64,000 nucleotides of DNA, taken from assembly GCA_037045685.1 (NCBI GenBank), contig JBAOII010000023.1, positions 434,001 to 498,000 of the forward strand, given 5' to 3'. Below, in pieces: positions 39,639-50,457 of the stretch. The position numbers were made by a program, and so were the translations under genes. How positions within the stretch are numbered: the first letter of the stretch is position 1; every line of letters begins with the position of its first letter. A model generated the notes under the pieces. It was not told where the DNA came from and made no database searches. It saw nothing but the letters and a program-made list of their open reading frames with translations. This DNA comes from Competibacter_A sp037045685 (lineage in GTDB: Bacteria > Pseudomonadota > Gammaproteobacteria > Competibacterales > Competibacteraceae).

Positions 39639-40580
39639 ATGATGGATAGCATCGAGAAGGCCATGTTTGGTAAGTCATTAGGTCAAATTGCGCCTTCCCC
39701 GACTGTAGCGCAACCCATTTTTTCAAAACAAAGCAACACAATCGAAAGAACAGCTAGCATTACAACCGACCCAACTGTCGTCCGAGGTTCCGAATCAGCG
39801 ACCAAAAAGCGTACTCAGCGGTCGGTGACGCTGGATATGGAGCGGCTACGTTCTGCGGGGCTATTGGTGGTCGACGCCCAGCGCAGTCGCATCAAAGAAG
39901 AGTATCGATACATCAAACGATCCTTGCTCATGAACATTGATGGCAAGGGAGCCATCCTTGCCAAGCACGCGAATTTGGTGGTGGTAACCAGTGCCCGTCC
40001 CGGCGAGGGCAAAACCTTTACGGCTTGCAATCTGGCCTTGAGTATCGCCACCGAACGAAATCGCACCGTGTTATTGGTAGATGCTGATGTTCTTAGACCC
40101 TCAGTGGCCAAAACGCTGGGATTTGAGGCCGAGCGTGGTTTGGTGGATTTTTTGATCGATGACCAATTGGAGTTGGCCGATGTGCTGGTCAATACCAACA
40201 TACCGGCCTTAACGGTCTTGCCGGCTGGCAGCAAGCATCATTTATCGGCCGAGTTGTTGGCGAGCGACGGTATGCGCCGATTGACTGGCGAGTTGAGCCA
40301 ACGTTATCCCGACCGTATCGTTATCTTTGATGCGCCACCGCTGCTGGCCACGACCGAGGCCAGCATCTTGACCGGCCTCATGGGGCAGGTAGTCATGGTC
40401 GTAGAGGCGGAGAAGACCCCTCAATCCTTGGTAAAGGAAGCCTTGTCCATGCTCGATTCCAATCAAATTATCGGATTCGTGTTGAATAAAACGCGCGAAG
40501 TTCTCGCTTCCAATCTCTCTGGGTATGGCTATGGATATCAATACCCTCCCAGCGGCGATGAGGATTTCGAGGCGCGCTAA
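39639..40580 (+). CDS. Tyrosine autokinase of the XrtA exopolysaccharide system
   Basis: The 313-residue BY-kinase is a separate cytoplasmic protein. Walker A is TSARPGEGKTFTACNLA, Walker A' LLVDADVLRPSVA and Walker B IVIFDAPPLL. The C-terminus holds a tyrosine cluster (SGYGYGYQY) for autophosphorylation. It pairs with the Wzz-like protein just upstream to govern polymerisation. Confidence 0.9.
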   Translation: MMDSIEKAMFGKSLGQIAPSPTVAQPIFSKQSNTIERTASITTDPTVVRGSESATKKRTQRSVTLDMERLRSAGLLVVDAQRSRIKEEYRYIKRSLLMNIDGKGAILAKHANLVVVTSARPGEGKTFTACNLALSIATERNRTVLLVDADVLRPSVAKTLGFEAERGLVDFLIDDQLELADVLVNTNIPALTVLPAGSKHHLSAELLASDGMRRLTGELSQRYPDRIVIFDAPPLLATTEASILTGLMGQVVMVVEAEKTPQSLVKEALSMLDSNQIIGFVLNKTREVLASNLSGYGYGYQYPPSGDEDFEAR

Positions 40581-40615
40581 GGAGCGCGGTTGCCGAACAT
40601 TTTGGATTAGGATAA

Positions 40616-42365
40616 ATGAAATCAATAAGTCGTGAAATGGCTGTAAAGCGATGCTGGAGCTTGTCGTCATGTTGCGCACTTATGCTTGGACTATCGATGA
40701 TCTGTACCAGCTCGCCAGGTAGGGCACAAGAGACCGGGTTTGGCTCAGGAGAATGGAGAGTGACACCTCGGATCAGCATCGGCACCACCTACTCCGATAA
40801 TATCAGACTGACTCCAGCCAACGAGGCGGAAGAAGATATCATTTTGCAAGTGGACCCGGGTATTTCGGTGCGCAAGCGAGGCGGCCGACTCGATCTCCGG
40901 CTGGATTACACCGCACAAGGGCTGCTATACACTAACAATGGCGATGCCAATAAAATTAATAATCAACTACAAGCCTTTGGAACTGCCGAGCTTTTTCAGG
41001 GAAATTTGTTTCTGGATGCCTATGGATCGATCTCGCAAGTCCCGGTAAATTCCAGCGGACGAGCGGATGCTGGTAATCTGGGTGCAACCGGAGGGATACC
41101 ATCCAACCTTTCATTTTTCAACAGTTTGGATTTGGGTTTGCCTGGCGCTGCGGAACTGTTCAATCCGGTCGGTATTTTTAGCGATATTGCGCTCACCGAT
41201 AATCAAGCAACCGGTTATCGTTTTGGTATTAGTCCGTATTGGCGCCAAAATTTAGGCGGCTGGGCCGATTTGCTTTTGCGTTATCGTTACGATGATATTT
41301 TTTATGATCAAGAAGATGATTCGGGCGGTTCGCAAGCTAACGAGCAAGCCAGCATTTCCGATAGCCGGGCCGACACCATTGATTTTAGCTTGGCCAGCGG
41401 GCGTCAATTCAGCGTGTTGCGATGGAAGCTCGGCTATTTTTATCAACGACAACAGCAGGATAATCAAGGAAATATTGATACCACTGATAACGGTGATGAT
41501 CGGCGGGAAAATATGACTGGGCAGCTAAGCTATCGGTTGAAACAAGCAGTGGGCTTTGCTGGCTGAAGCCGGTTATGAGAATAACCAAGTGACCGATTTT
41601 GAGGATAGCCGCAATGGCTCGTACTGGGGTCTGGGTGCAATCTGGTCTCCCAGCCGTTTTTTGGAGTTGCAAGGGCTGTACGGCTCGGATGTCAACGAAG
41701 TGGCCCTACGCTGGAATCCGTCTCTTCGTACTAATTTCCAGATCAGCCGTCGCGACCAGAGCGTAGGAGTAGATCCGGGAGTGCGTTGGGAAGGCTCTTT
41801 CGGCCACCGAACCGCCAACAGCACTTGGTTGGCCCGCTACACGGATGAGGTGACCAACGAGCAGCAACTGCTCGGTAGCAGTTTGCTTGGCGTGGGGCCG
41901 AACGGCCAGCCGCTGCCTTTGGACGATCAGGGTCAGGCCGTGGTTTCCGAAGGGCCGTTCGGCTTGACCAACCGGAACTTCCGACGCAAGCGTTTCGATG
42001 GCGAGGCCACCTATCGGCATGGGCCAACCGGTTTGTCGATTAACGCCTTCAACGAAGATCGCGAGAATCAAGACGCGACATCTACCGAAAATACCTACGG
42101 TGCCGGCGCGCTATGGACTTGGCGGTTCGCGCCGCGTACCGCGTCTTTTCTCGGAACCGGTTGGGAGCATGACGATTTGGGCGAAGATGCGTTGGGCGAG
42201 GCTCAACAAAACGATTACTGGGTGTCGGTTATTGGGCTGGCGCGGGTGTTTACTCCGGATTCTGGTGGCTTGATCAGCTATCGCTACTACCAAAACGAGG
42301 CGGATTCCGCCGGGCAGGGATTTCGCGAAAACCGGCTTAATGTTCGCTTTAACATGAAGTTTTAA
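40616..42365 (+). CDS. Outer membrane beta-barrel protein, XrtA-system associated, one frameshift
   Basis: The repaired protein has 582 residues. A signal peptide (around LSSCCALMLGLSMICTSSPG) is followed by many alternating beta strands and a C-terminal Phe (NRLNVRFNMKF), typical of outer membrane barrels. Its place between the kinase and the ATPase matches the exosortase-associated barrel family (EpsL/TIGR03016-like). One extra T in the TTT at 41555-41557 breaks the frame; dropping it gives KQAVGLLAEAGYENN. Confidence 0.85.
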
Positions 42366-42385
42366 AATCTATATTCAAACTCTAT

Positions 42386-43471
42386 ATGTATATCGACTAT
42401 TACGGCTTTAGCGCAAAACCATTTCAGTTAAGTCCCGATCCGCGATTCTTTTTCGGCAGCCGAGCCCATACTCGCGCACTCGCCTATCTGCGCTACGGAT
42501 TGAGTCAGGGGGAGGGTTTCATCGTTATCACCGGCGGTATCGGCACGGGCAAGACCACGCTGGTAAAAAATCTTTTCCAGGAACTGGATCCAAACCAAGT
42601 GATTGCCGCTCAGTTGGTGACGACCCAACTGGAGGCGGATGAGTTATTGAGAAGCGTGGTGGCCGCTTTTGGGCTGCCTTACGAGGAAATGGGCAAAGCG
42701 GCTTTGCTCAAGCATTTCGAAGATTTTCTGCGCGGGCATGCCCGGCAAGGGCGACGGGTGTTGCTGGTAGTGGACGAAGCGCAGAACCTGCCGCCCAAGT
42801 CTCTTGAAGAATTGCGGATGCTCTCCAATTTTCAGATTTCCGAGACGCCGCTATTGCAGAGTTTTCTGCTGGGCCAAGAGGAATTTCGCCATACCTTGCA
42901 GGAACCGGGCATGGAACAATTGCGCCAGCGCGTGATTGCTTCCAGTCATCTCACTCCTCTTAGCGAAGTGGAAACCCGCGATTACATCGAGCACCGCTTG
43001 CGCGTGGTCGGTTGGCAGGGCTGGCAACCGGCCTTCGCCGAAGATGCCCACCCGGCGATTTACCGGTTCACTCAAGGAGTTCCACGCCTGATCAACGTCT
43101 TTTGCGACCGGTTGCTGCTATACGGTTTTCTGGAAGAGTTGCGGGAGTTTTCTTCGGGCGCGGTAGAGGCGGTCGGCCAAGAGTTGAACCAGAGCGGAGA
43201 AGGCGGTGTTCGGGCGACTGGCGGCGGCAATCGCTCTTTGCTGCGGGTCAGCCATGCCATGGAACAACGACTGATCGAACTGGAAGAGGCCATGGAGACG
43301 TTGCTGCAACACCCGGAGTGGCAAGATGCCCAGTTGGAGCGCATGGAACGGCGCATCGTGCAATTGGAACCAGCGGTCCGGGTCCTGAGGAGGCAGCTCG
43401 CCGATGTCATGCGGCGCATGGACGACAAATTGCCGGATGAAACTGGCGTAAAAGAGCAACCGCTGTATTAG
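42386..43471 (+). CDS. ExeA-like ATPase, XrtA-system associated
   Basis: The 361-residue AAA ATPase begins MYIDYYGFSAKPFQLSPDPR, the hallmark of the exosortase-associated ExeA/GspA-like family. Walker A is GGIGTGKTTLVKNL and Walker B LLVVDEAQNLPP. Arg-fingers sit in the PGMEQLRQRVIAS region. The C-terminal 120 residues form a predicted coiled coil (HAMEQRLIELEEAMETLL). It is the last exopolysaccharide gene here; no glycosyltransferase or exosortase follows. Confidence 0.9.
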   Translation: MYIDYYGFSAKPFQLSPDPRFFFGSRAHTRALAYLRYGLSQGEGFIVITGGIGTGKTTLVKNLFQELDPNQVIAAQLVTTQLEADELLRSVVAAFGLPYEEMGKAALLKHFEDFLRGHARQGRRVLLVVDEAQNLPPKSLEELRMLSNFQISETPLLQSFLLGQEEFRHTLQEPGMEQLRQRVIASSHLTPLSEVETRDYIEHRLRVVGWQGWQPAFAEDAHPAIYRFTQGVPRLINVFCDRLLLYGFLEELREFSSGAVEAVGQELNQSGEGGVRATGGGNRSLLRVSHAMEQRLIELEEAMETLLQHPEWQDAQLERMERRIVQLEPAVRVLRRQLADVMRRMDDKLPDETGVKEQPLY

Positions 43472-43588
43472 CGATGGCGAATTGCCTCGAAGGCTCTCAC
43501 CGATCAGGTTATTATTCGGATGCGCTAGCGGTCAGCGCCTTCCTCGCGTGTGAGGGGGTTGGTATCCGCAAGAGCTCGTTTGCGCTCC

Positions 43589-45109
43589 CTATTGCCACGG
43601 CCCCGCCAACGCGGCTGGCGGATCGGCCAATGACTGAAGCCGAGCCAATCGCACGGCGTTGCGCTGGCGATGCCCCAATACCGGCATGAACCCCCGCGCC
43701 AGGATGTTTTGTAACGCCCGTTCGCCCAGCAAGGTTTCGGTTCCCGGCTGCATCGCCCGCTCTCCGGAATCTTCGTAGACATGGGCGGGTAGGTCGTCCA
43801 GTTCGAGCGCATCGCCAAGGCCACCCTCCCAGCCGTGTTCGACGAAGCTCGTCGCGATTAGCCGCGCGCAGACGAAGGCCGGATTGCCCCAGAGGTAGGC
43901 GCCTGGATCTCGGCCGCCCGGCATCTCTTCGAAGGCGAACTGCTCGATCGGGTCGGTTTTTTGACCGTAAGGCAAGCGCAGCAGAACGCGCGGGATCGCC
44001 AAGCCGAGCCAAGGCGCTACCGCGCTGGTCCGCAACAGCCGCCAATGTTCCCGTTCCTCCGCCGACAGCGGCGACCACAGCGTTGGATCGGCCAAGGCCG
44101 ACGGCGACGGACAGCCCAGCGCGCTCGGCGCGACCGCCGCCAAGAAGGGGCCGCCGGCATGAGCCGCCAGGCTTCCCAGAGTCGCCAACAGAGCGACATC
44201 CTCGGTCGTGGCGCCGAAACTGTAATCGCCGATCAGCAGGGACCAGGGTTCACCGTCGTGCAGGCGGACGCCGCGATCGATCAGAAGCGTGTAAAGCCCC
44301 ATCGCTTTCGGGTCCCCCGTCGCCGCGCGCAAGTCGGCCAGCAATTCCTGCCGGGTGACGTCGAGCAGCTCGACCTGCACCGCATCGCCGTCGAAGTTGG
44401 TGACCAGGTCATGCACGCTCCGCCAAGCCGCTTCCAATGCCTGAAACGATGGTTGATGCAGGATGGCGCGCATTTGTTCCCCGATGGCGGCGTCCACCGC
44501 CGCCACCCAGGCCGATTGCCGGGGATCGGTGTGCACGATGTGGGGCTGTACGATGGCTTTCAGCAAGGTATTGATCGCGGCCGTTCCCGAGTCGGCAGGC
44601 CGCGCGGGAGCGGGACTGGGCGAGCGTCCCAGCAGTCGTTCGAGCAGCGCGGCATCGTTTTCGCCAACCGAACCCGGATCGGATCGGGTCGGTTCCGGTG
44701 CGGGCGCTGGATTCAGTTCGGCGACGGCTTGCGCGAAGCTGGCCGGATTGAGCAGGCGAGTGCGAGCGCGGCGCAAAATCTGAAAAATTTCCAAGCGGCG
44801 ATAAAGCGCATCAGGGTGAAAATCGTCCAGTTGGGCGAAACTGATCGCGGTGGTCGCCGCGCCGGTTTCGACGCTCGATGGCAGCCGCAACTTTGGCGCC
44901 AGCCGGGCCATGACCGCATTCAGGCTGTCAGCGTCCACCCGCAGCAGAGGGCGGTCCGCCAGATCGGCCAAGGCGGAGGAGGTTTCCCGTTGGCCGCGAC
45001 CGCTGAAATCGGCCATGATCAAGAGGCGAGGGGGCGCGCTCGGGTCGGGGCGGCGTGGGGCCGAAACGGACTTGGGCAGGGAAAATTGGAACTCCATTCG
45101 GCCTGGCAT
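43589..45109 (-). CDS. Single-chain TssB-TssC-like T6SS sheath protein
   Basis: The 506-residue protein has an N-terminal TssB/VipA-like part (PRLLIMADFSGRG, RPLLRVDADSLNAVMARLAP, FHPDALYRRLEIFQILRR). A TssC/VipB-like part follows (HQPSFQALEAAWRSVHDLVT, WSLLIGDYSFG, YLWGNPAFVCARL). Canonical systems encode these as two proteins, so this looks like a fused, compact sheath protein of a divergent type VI (contractile) apparatus. It is divergent from vgrG with a 150-bp shared promoter gap. No other structural T6SS genes are in the window. Confidence 0.75.
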   Translation of the reverse strand: MPGRMEFQFSLPKSVSAPRRPDPSAPPRLLIMADFSGRGQRETSSALADLADRPLLRVDADSLNAVMARLAPKLRLPSSVETGAATTAISFAQLDDFHPDALYRRLEIFQILRRARTRLLNPASFAQAVAELNPAPAPEPTRSDPGSVGENDAALLERLLGRSPSPAPARPADSGTAAINTLLKAIVQPHIVHTDPRQSAWVAAVDAAIGEQMRAILHQPSFQALEAAWRSVHDLVTNFDGDAVQVELLDVTRQELLADLRAATGDPKAMGLYTLLIDRGVRLHDGEPWSLLIGDYSFGATTEDVALLATLGSLAAHAGGPFLAAVAPSALGCPSPSALADPTLWSPLSAEEREHWRLLRTSAVAPWLGLAIPRVLLRLPYGQKTDPIEQFAFEEMPGGRDPGAYLWGNPAFVCARLIATSFVEHGWEGGLGDALELDDLPAHVYEDSGERAMQPGTETLLGERALQNILARGFMPVLGHRQRNAVRLARLQSLADPPAALAGPWQ

Positions 45110-45259
45110 GGCGCGGGATCTCCGGGGCGGTGGACACCCTTACAGTCTAGTGCGATTTTGATCGTTTTCGCGCTCGGTCGGCTGCCTTTTTTGTCGGGGT
45201 TTGCTGCTAAAATCAATGGCTGGGCTGCCCGTGGCAGCGGGGATGCGGAGTCTGGAGCT

Positions 45260-47600
45260 ATGGCCACCACCCAAAAACATCGAATGATCGCCGTCAACAG
45301 CGTCTTGGGCGAGGATGTGCTGTTGTTCGGGCGCATGACGTTCAAAGAGCAATTGAGCCAGTTGTTCGAGTGTCAGCTAGAGTTGTTCAGCGAAAAAACC
45401 GACATCAAACTGGCGGACATCCTCGGCACCAACATGACGGTACGCCTGGAGATGCCCTACCGGCAGGGAACCCGCTATTTCAACGGATTTGTCACCCGCT
45501 TCAGCTACGAGGGAACCCGCGGCCTGCGGTACGGCGTCTATCGCGCCGAGTTGAGTCCGTGGCTGTGGTTTCTGACCCGCACCGCCGATTGCCGGATTTT
45601 TCAAAACAAGAAAGTTCCCGACATCATCAAGGAAATATTCCGGGAGCAGGGCTTCACGGATTTCAAGGATGCGCTGGGGGGCAGCTATCGCGAATGGGAA
45701 TATTGCGTGCAATACCGGGAGACGGATTTCAACTTCGTCAGCCGGCTGATGGAGCAGGAGGGCATGTACTATTACTTCACGCATGAGAACGGCAAGAACT
45801 TTTTGGTGCTCTCTGACGGTATCGGCTCCCACGATGTGTTTTCAAACTATGAAACGGTACCCTATTTTCCGCCGGATGCTCACGATCATCGCGAACGGGA
45901 CTGTCTTACCGAGTGGTTTATCGGCCAGAACGTGCAACCCGGTGCTTACGTGCTGAACGATTACGATTTTACGGCCCCGCGCAAGTCGCTGCGCGCGGTG
46001 TTGAACCGGCCCAAAAGCCACGCTTTGGCGAGCTTCGAGATGTACGATCACCCCGGTGAATATACCCAGATTGGGAGATGGCACCAACTATTCCAAAATT
46101 CGCCTGGAGGAGTTTCTGGCCCAGCACGAGGTCGCGCTGGGCCGTGGCAACGCCGCCGGCTTGGCGGCAGGTTACCTGTTCAGCCTGACCAATTGTCCCC
46201 GCGACGATCAGAATCGCAAGTATTTGATCGTGTCCGCCGTCCACCATTTGGAATCGGACGAATACGAATCCTTTTCGGGGCTCGGCATCTCGGGCAAGCC
46301 CTATCAGGGCGAAATCACCGCCATCGACGCGCAACAGCAATATCGGGCGCCGCGCGTCACCCCCAAGCCGGTGGTGCAAGGACCGCAGACCGCCGTCGTG
46401 GTCGGCCCGGCAGGGGAAGAAATTTACACCGATCAGTACGCTCGGGTGAAATGCCAGTTTCACTGGGATCGCTACGGCCAATCCAACGAGGACAGTTCTT
46501 GCTGGATCAGAGTGTCGCAAATGTGGGCCGGCAAGCAATGGGGCGCGATGAACATCCCGCGCATCGGTCAGGAAGTGATCGTGGATTTTCTGGAGGGCGA
46601 TCCCGATCAGCCGATCATCACGGGCCGGGTCTACAACGGCATCAATATGCCGCCCTACGATCTACCGGCCAAGGCGACCACCTCCACGCTCAAAAGCAAC
46701 TCCAGCAAGGGCGGCGCCGGTTTCAACGAGATCCGTCTGGACGACACCAAGGGCACCGAACAGATGTTCATTCACGCCGAGCGCAACGAAGATATCCGCG
46801 TCAAGCTGGACGCCTTCGAGTGGATCGGCAACGAGCGGCACCTGATCGTCAAGTCCGATCAAATCGAAAAAGTGGAAGGCGGCAAGCACTTGACCGTCAA
46901 CGGCGATCAAAACGAAAAAGTGGACGGTTCGGTGTCGCTGAAGGTGGGCAGCGACCAAAAAGAGGAAATCGGGGGCGACCAGCACCTGAAAATCGGCAGC
47001 CGGCAGAACATCAAAGCGGGTGGCACCATTTCGATGGATGCCGGCATGGACTTGCAGCAGAAGGTCGGCATGAAGCACGCCGTGGACGCGGGGATGGAGA
47101 TTCACCTGAAGGGCGGCATGAACGTGGTGATCGAAGCCGGCGCGTCGCTCACCATCAAGGTCGGCGGCAACTTCGTCAACATCAATCCGGCCGGGGTTTT
47201 CATCCAGGGCACGTTGGTAATGATCAACAGCGGCGGCGCGGCCGGCTCCGGCGCCGGATGCTCGCCCGCATCGCCATCGCCCCCGGCCGCGCCCAAGGAA
47301 GCGAAGGAAGCAGCCACCGCCGAATCCGGTCAAGTCAGCGATACTCAAGCCCAAGGTCCGGCCCAGCAGAAGACGCAGAGCTTGAGTTCGGCCAGCGCCA
47401 GCAATTTGGAGCTGGTGGACGATGGCTTGGCGAAAGGGGCTGGGTCATCTTCGATGTCGCAGACGACCACTCCCGCGCAGCGAGCGCGGGAAGAAGAGCA
47501 GACCCGTCAGGCGGAAGCCGCGCGGAATGCCGGCGATACCGGGAAACCGTTTTACAAGCCGCAACAAGCCACTCCAACCCCTAAGCCTCCGAAGCCATGA
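45260..47600 (+). CDS. vgrG: T6SS spike protein VgrG, one frameshift
   Basis: The repaired protein has 779 residues. It contains a gp27-like part (FECQLELFSEKTDIKLADIL; EWEYCVQYRETDFNFVSRLM), the gp5 OB-fold (YARVKCQFHWDRYGQSNEDS; SCWIRVSQMWAGKQWGAMNI; PRIGQEVIVDFLEGDPDQPI), and a repeating beta-prism stalk. A Pro/Ala/Ser-rich tail without a recognisable toxin domain ends it. An extra G in GGG at 46073-46075 breaks the frame; without it the joint reads EYTQIGDGTNYSKIRLEEF. The DUF4123 gene downstream suggests a loaded effector encoded elsewhere or still unrecognised. Confidence 0.9.
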
Positions 47601-47658
47601 TCGGCCGGATGAGGGTGAGGGGGGCGCGGTTGGCTGGCATTTTTTCCGGGTCGGCAGG

Positions 47659-48201
47659 ATGATGGCTACCCAGAATCTCGTGGAAGTCTTGTCCGCGCAC
47701 CTGTTCGCCGATACCGGCGCCCGGGTTTATGCGGTGCTGGACGGGGCCGCCATCCCCGATCTGCTGGAAAAATGCGAGGAGCATTCCGTCGAGCCGGTGT
47801 GTCTGTATCGGGGCGACTTGATTCCCGATCTGGCCAAGGTGGCACCGTATCAAGTGACGCTGGAGCGGGACTCGCCTTTTGCCCGTTGGCTGCTTCGAGA
47901 AGGCTGGGGGCGGCATTGGGGCATTTTCGCGGTCAGTCGGGCCGGCTGGCGGCCGATGCGCGAGCATTTGTGCGGCCTGATCATGGTCTACGATCCCGAC
48001 TACCAACCGTTGTACTTTCGCTATTACGATCCCCGCGTGTTGCGCGTCTATCTGCCGACTTGCGACGCCGAAGAACTGCAAGCGCTGTTCGGACCCATTT
48101 CCCGTTTGCTGTGCGAGGATGGAGAGGGCGGTTTGCTGAAATGCTGGGTTGCCGGCGGACAGCTCGGCAGCGAGCGAGTGGCTCTGGAGCCGGCCAAGTG
48201 A
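47659..48201 (+). CDS. DUF4123 T6SS effector adaptor (Tap/TEC-type)
   Basis: The protein has about 180 residues. Start choice between ATG at 47659 and 47662 is open. DUF4123 features include ARVYAVLDGAAIPDLLEKCE and CLYRGDLIPDLAKVAPYQVT, then ARWLLREGWGRHWGIF and PLYFRYYDPRVLRVYLPTCD. Such proteins are chaperones that load cargo effectors onto VgrG, usually encoded directly after it, as here. Confidence 0.85.
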   Translation: MMATQNLVEVLSAHLFADTGARVYAVLDGAAIPDLLEKCEEHSVEPVCLYRGDLIPDLAKVAPYQVTLERDSPFARWLLREGWGRHWGIFAVSRAGWRPMREHLCGLIMVYDPDYQPLYFRYYDPRVLRVYLPTCDAEELQALFGPISRLLCEDGEGGLLKCWVAGGQLGSERVALEPAK

Positions 48202-48268
48202 TTGTGCGGGCGAGCGGCGCTCATACCGGAAATAATCGCGGGTCGGTGGTGCGGATGGGGGATCGGAA

Positions 48269-49225
48269 ATGTTGGTGATTCGCAAGTCCCAGATGGAGGT
48301 GTTCGAGACCATCGCGGCGCGGCGGTTCGAGGAGGGCTTGCTGGATCATTTTCGGGCTTTTTTCCCGCAGCATGCCGCCGTCTTGGGCGAGGCCCAGCTA
48401 CAGCGGGTTTTGCGTTACGGGTTGCAGCGGGCCGAAAGCCGAGGGCTGGGAACCGAACGCGGCATCTATTTGTACATTGCCCTCATGTTCATGCTGGGTA
48501 GTCGGTTCGATGAAGATCCGCAACTGCCTTGGGCGGCGCGAGAGGTCAAAGAGGAAAAACCGGCATCCCCAAAGCCCCCTGGCCCGGCGGAGGCTGGGAT
48601 GGCGGAGACCGCGCCAACGGAGACGGTGGGTGAGGCGGCAGCCGGGACAGAGGGCGAGGCGCCGAAGGAAACCGCCGATGCGCGCATCGAGCGGGTATAC
48701 GGTCAGGCGATGGCGTTTCTGGATCAAACGGTTGGACCCGACAACGAATTCTTGCGGCAGTCGCTCAACGTTTTGCGCCAGTCCCAGACTTTCGAAGGAC
48801 TGCCGACCGCGCCCAGTTTCGGTCACCGGCTGTTGCTGCTGCTGCAAATGCTGGCTCCCGAGAAGTACCGGACGCTCGGCGAGGAGCTATCGCGCGATCT
48901 GGTCCGCCACGGCTATGAAAACGCCAAGCGCCACGGCATTGCCACCGAGCGCGGCATCATGAACTTCGTTGCCCTGGCGTTCGTGCTGGGTAGCGGGTTC
49001 GACCGCGATCCGCTGTATCCTTGGGCGGCGGCATTGAGCGCGCCGGAACAAACCGATCCGGCCAGGAAGGGCGCCGCCTTGCTGGAAACCGCCTTGGCGC
49101 ATCTGGCGAAATGCCTTCCCGGTTGTCCCCGGCGGGCCGAACAAAGCGCGGTGGTCTTGGCGCGGTCCACCGAATCCTATCGGCGGATTGTCGAAGGAGA
49201 GAACCAACCGCGCGGCCCGCTCTAG
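48269..49225 (+). CDS. T6SS-island protein with duplicated helical domain
   Basis: The 318-residue protein has two copies of an about 75-residue domain, residues 15-90 and 195-265. Both share the pattern ...TERGI..(Y/F)(I/V)AL.F(M/V)LGS.FD.DP..PWAA. A Pro/Glu/Ala-rich linker joins them. Single copies of such a domain are common next to VgrG/DUF4123 genes; the role (effector chaperone, immunity or co-adaptor) is unknown. The stop overlaps the convergent decarboxylase stop by three bases. Confidence 0.7.
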   Translation: MLVIRKSQMEVFETIAARRFEEGLLDHFRAFFPQHAAVLGEAQLQRVLRYGLQRAESRGLGTERGIYLYIALMFMLGSRFDEDPQLPWAAREVKEEKPASPKPPGPAEAGMAETAPTETVGEAAAGTEGEAPKETADARIERVYGQAMAFLDQTVGPDNEFLRQSLNVLRQSQTFEGLPTAPSFGHRLLLLLQMLAPEKYRTLGEELSRDLVRHGYENAKRHGIATERGIMNFVALAFVLGSGFDRDPLYPWAAALSAPEQTDPARKGAALLETALAHLAKCLPGCPRRAEQSAVVLARSTESYRRIVEGENQPRGPL

Positions 49226-50457
49226 ACCAGCACTTCCACGCAGGCCGGGTGACCGAGGAATGCGGTCGGGCTCGCGGTCAAGCCATAAGCCCCGGATTGA
49301 AACACCACGATCAGATCGCCGATCTCCGCCTTGGCTAGTTCCATCCGGTCGGCGAGGATATCGAGCGGCGTGCACAGCGGGCCGACCACCGTCACGATTT
49401 CCCGCTCGGCCCCCACCACGCGATTGCCGACCACGACCGGGTAATTCTTGCGCACCACTTGTCCGAAATTGCCGGAGGCGGCCAGATGGTGGTGCAAGCC
49501 GCCGTCGGTGATCAGGAAGGTGTGGCCGCGCGAGACCTTCCGATCCACCACCTCCGCGACGTAAATTCCGGCCTCGCCGACCAGATAACGACCGAGTTCG
49601 AGGATCACGCCCGCCTCCGGCAGCCGGTCCTGGACCGTCGTCAGCCAACGCGCCAGGTTGGCGGCGATGGGCGCCAAATCCAATGGCGTATCGCCGGGAA
49701 AATAAGGGATGCCGAAACCGCCGCCGACGTTCAGCAGCCGCACCGGCCCCGGTGCATCGGCCGCCAGCCGCAGCGCCAGCTCGAAGGAGCGGTCGTGGGC
49801 CTCGACGATGAATTCGGCCCGCAGGTTCTGCGAGCCGGTGAAAATGTGGAAGCCCTGGAAATCCAGCGCGAGTTCGCCGATCCGCCGCAACAGCGCCGGC
49901 ACCTGTTCCACGTCCACGCCGAACGGCTTGGGGCCGCCGCCCATCTTCATGCCGGCGGTCTTGAGCTCGAAATCGGGATTGACCCGCACCGCCACGCGCG
50001 GTCGCCGGCCTTGCCCCAGGCCCAGACGGGCCACCATCTCCAGTTCGCGGGCCGATTCCAGGTTGACGGTGATGCCGGCGGCGATGGCGGCGGCCAGTTC
50101 CGCCGGCCGCTTGCCGGGACCGGCGAAGCTGATCGCGTCCGGCGCCATCCCCGCATCCAGGGCCACTTTCAGCTCACCCAGCGAGGCGATATCGAGTCCA
50201 TCGACCAGCCCGGCCAGGTGTTGGACCAGCGCCGGCATCGGGTTGGCCTTGATCGCGTAGTGCAGTTCGATGGCGGGCGGCAGCGAGCGGCGCAGCAGCG
50301 TCACCCGTTCGTCCAGCAGGCGGCGGTCGTAAGCGTAGAACGGCGTTTGGCCGACTCGCCGCGCCAGTTGCGTCAGGGGAATGCCGCCGACCCAGAGGCA
50401 GTCGTCGATCACCGGAAACTGCGTCATCGGCCAATGCGTGGGACGCCCGGCTTTCAT
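49222..50457 (-). CDS. PLP-dependent decarboxylase, exosortase-A system associated
   Basis: The 411-residue fold-III decarboxylase is related to diaminopimelate/ornithine decarboxylases. The PLP Lys is in HYAIKANPMPALVQHL. GGGFGIPYFPGDTP binds phosphate, and the C-terminal region includes the usual Cys-containing site (VVGPLCTPLDILAD). It partners with the acyl-CoA ligase, whose stop it overlaps (ATGA). This gene pair is a known companion of XrtA exopolysaccharide loci; the product chemistry is not settled. Confidence 0.88.
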   Translation of the reverse strand: MKAGRPTHWPMTQFPVIDDCLWVGGIPLTQLARRVGQTPFYAYDRRLLDERVTLLRRSLPPAIELHYAIKANPMPALVQHLAGLVDGLDIASLGELKVALDAGMAPDAISFAGPGKRPAELAAAIAAGITVNLESARELEMVARLGLGQGRRPRVAVRVNPDFELKTAGMKMGGGPKPFGVDVEQVPALLRRIGELALDFQGFHIFTGSQNLRAEFIVEAHDRSFELALRLAADAPGPVRLLNVGGGFGIPYFPGDTPLDLAPIAANLARWLTTVQDRLPEAGVILELGRYLVGEAGIYVAEVVDRKVSRGHTFLITDGGLHHHLAASGNFGQVVRKNYPVVVGNRVVGAEREIVTVVGPLCTPLDILADRMELAKAEIGDLIVVFQSGAYGLTASPTAFLGHPACVEVLV

